Part shown: in pieces, positions 63,993 to 64,000 of the stretch | How the letters are laid out: every line of letters starts with the position of its first letter | Position numbering within the stretch: the stretch's first letter is position 1 | Assembly (NCBI GenBank): GCA_025916135.1 | Contig: CP104793.1 | Span: 1,178,001 to 1,242,000, forward strand | Length of the DNA: 64,000 bases | Source: Rhodobacteraceae bacterium D3-12 | GTDB taxonomy: Bacteria > Pseudomonadota > Alphaproteobacteria > Rhodobacterales > Rhodobacteraceae | Reading direction: 5' to 3' | Position numbers and translations under genes: made by a program | The notes under the pieces: generated by a model | What the model saw: the letters and a program-made list of their open reading frames with translations, nothing else | Databases searched by the model: none | What the model was told of the DNA's origin: nothing

Positions 63993-64000
63993 ACGCTTCT

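Noticed and set aside
1-64000. CRISPR arrays, prophage or insertion sequences
   Set aside because: No regularly spaced direct repeats with unique spacers, no phage structural genes and no transposase or integrase were seen. The hairpin arrays have variable units and no spacers.

Overview
The window is GC-rich chromosomal DNA from an alphaproteobacterium, almost certainly a member of the Rhodobacteraceae (Roseobacter group). The evidence is core genes (cmk, rpsA, ihfB, trpF, trpB, pth, rplY, recJ, hom, a tRNA-Glu) mixed with gene sets typical of that family: a five-step hut pathway using HutF and HutG, heterotetrameric sarcosine oxidase, a long che operon and TadE/TadG-type pilus accessory genes. 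I see no integrase, transposase, prophage or CRISPR array.

Layout. 1-10 kb: a MarR-type regulator (cut by the left edge) divergent from a membrane protein over two perfect tandem operators; cmk; an aldo/keto reductase, an acyl-CoA ligase and a DMT transporter lying between cmk and rpsA; ihfB, lapA-like, trpF. 10-20 kb: trpB, a TPR protein, a membrane-bound LuxR-type regulator, three tandem copies of a small secreted-protein gene, DUF2237, a serine hydrolase, DUF2332, pth, rplY, lldD, a MaoC protein, a PhyH-type dioxygenase. 20-31 kb: a gene-poor stretch with four consensus DnaA boxes, then a leftward chemotaxis operon (STAS, cheY, cheA, cheW, cheR, cheY, a possible CheZ/CheT-like protein, a PAS protein, a small unknown, mcp, cheD) with no cheB. 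31-38.5 kb: hutUGHI leftward and hutF-hutC rightward, which together convert histidine to glutamate, formate and ammonia. 38.6-48.7 kb: tRNA-Glu, recJ, hom and assorted metabolic genes. 48.7-54.8 kb: two paralogous three-gene cassettes (vWA TadG-like, TadE, TadE-like) in tandem. 55-64 kb: glutamate dehydrogenase, an AT-richer orphan gene, and a sarcosine oxidase operon soxB-[unknown secreted protein]-soxD-soxA-soxG.

Two things stand out. First, eleven genes, including the normally indispensable rpsA and cmk, are each broken by what looks like exactly one missing base, usually in a short G or C run. Sequencing or consensus error is the simplest explanation, so I annotate these genes across the break. 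Second, the spaces around soxD and soxG, and between the MaoC and PhyH genes, hold close-packed arrays of 21-27 nt perfect hairpins. Their arms fall into two recurring classes, and their palindromy is kept while the sequence varies. I do not recognise this family, and it is the best candidate here for an undescribed element.
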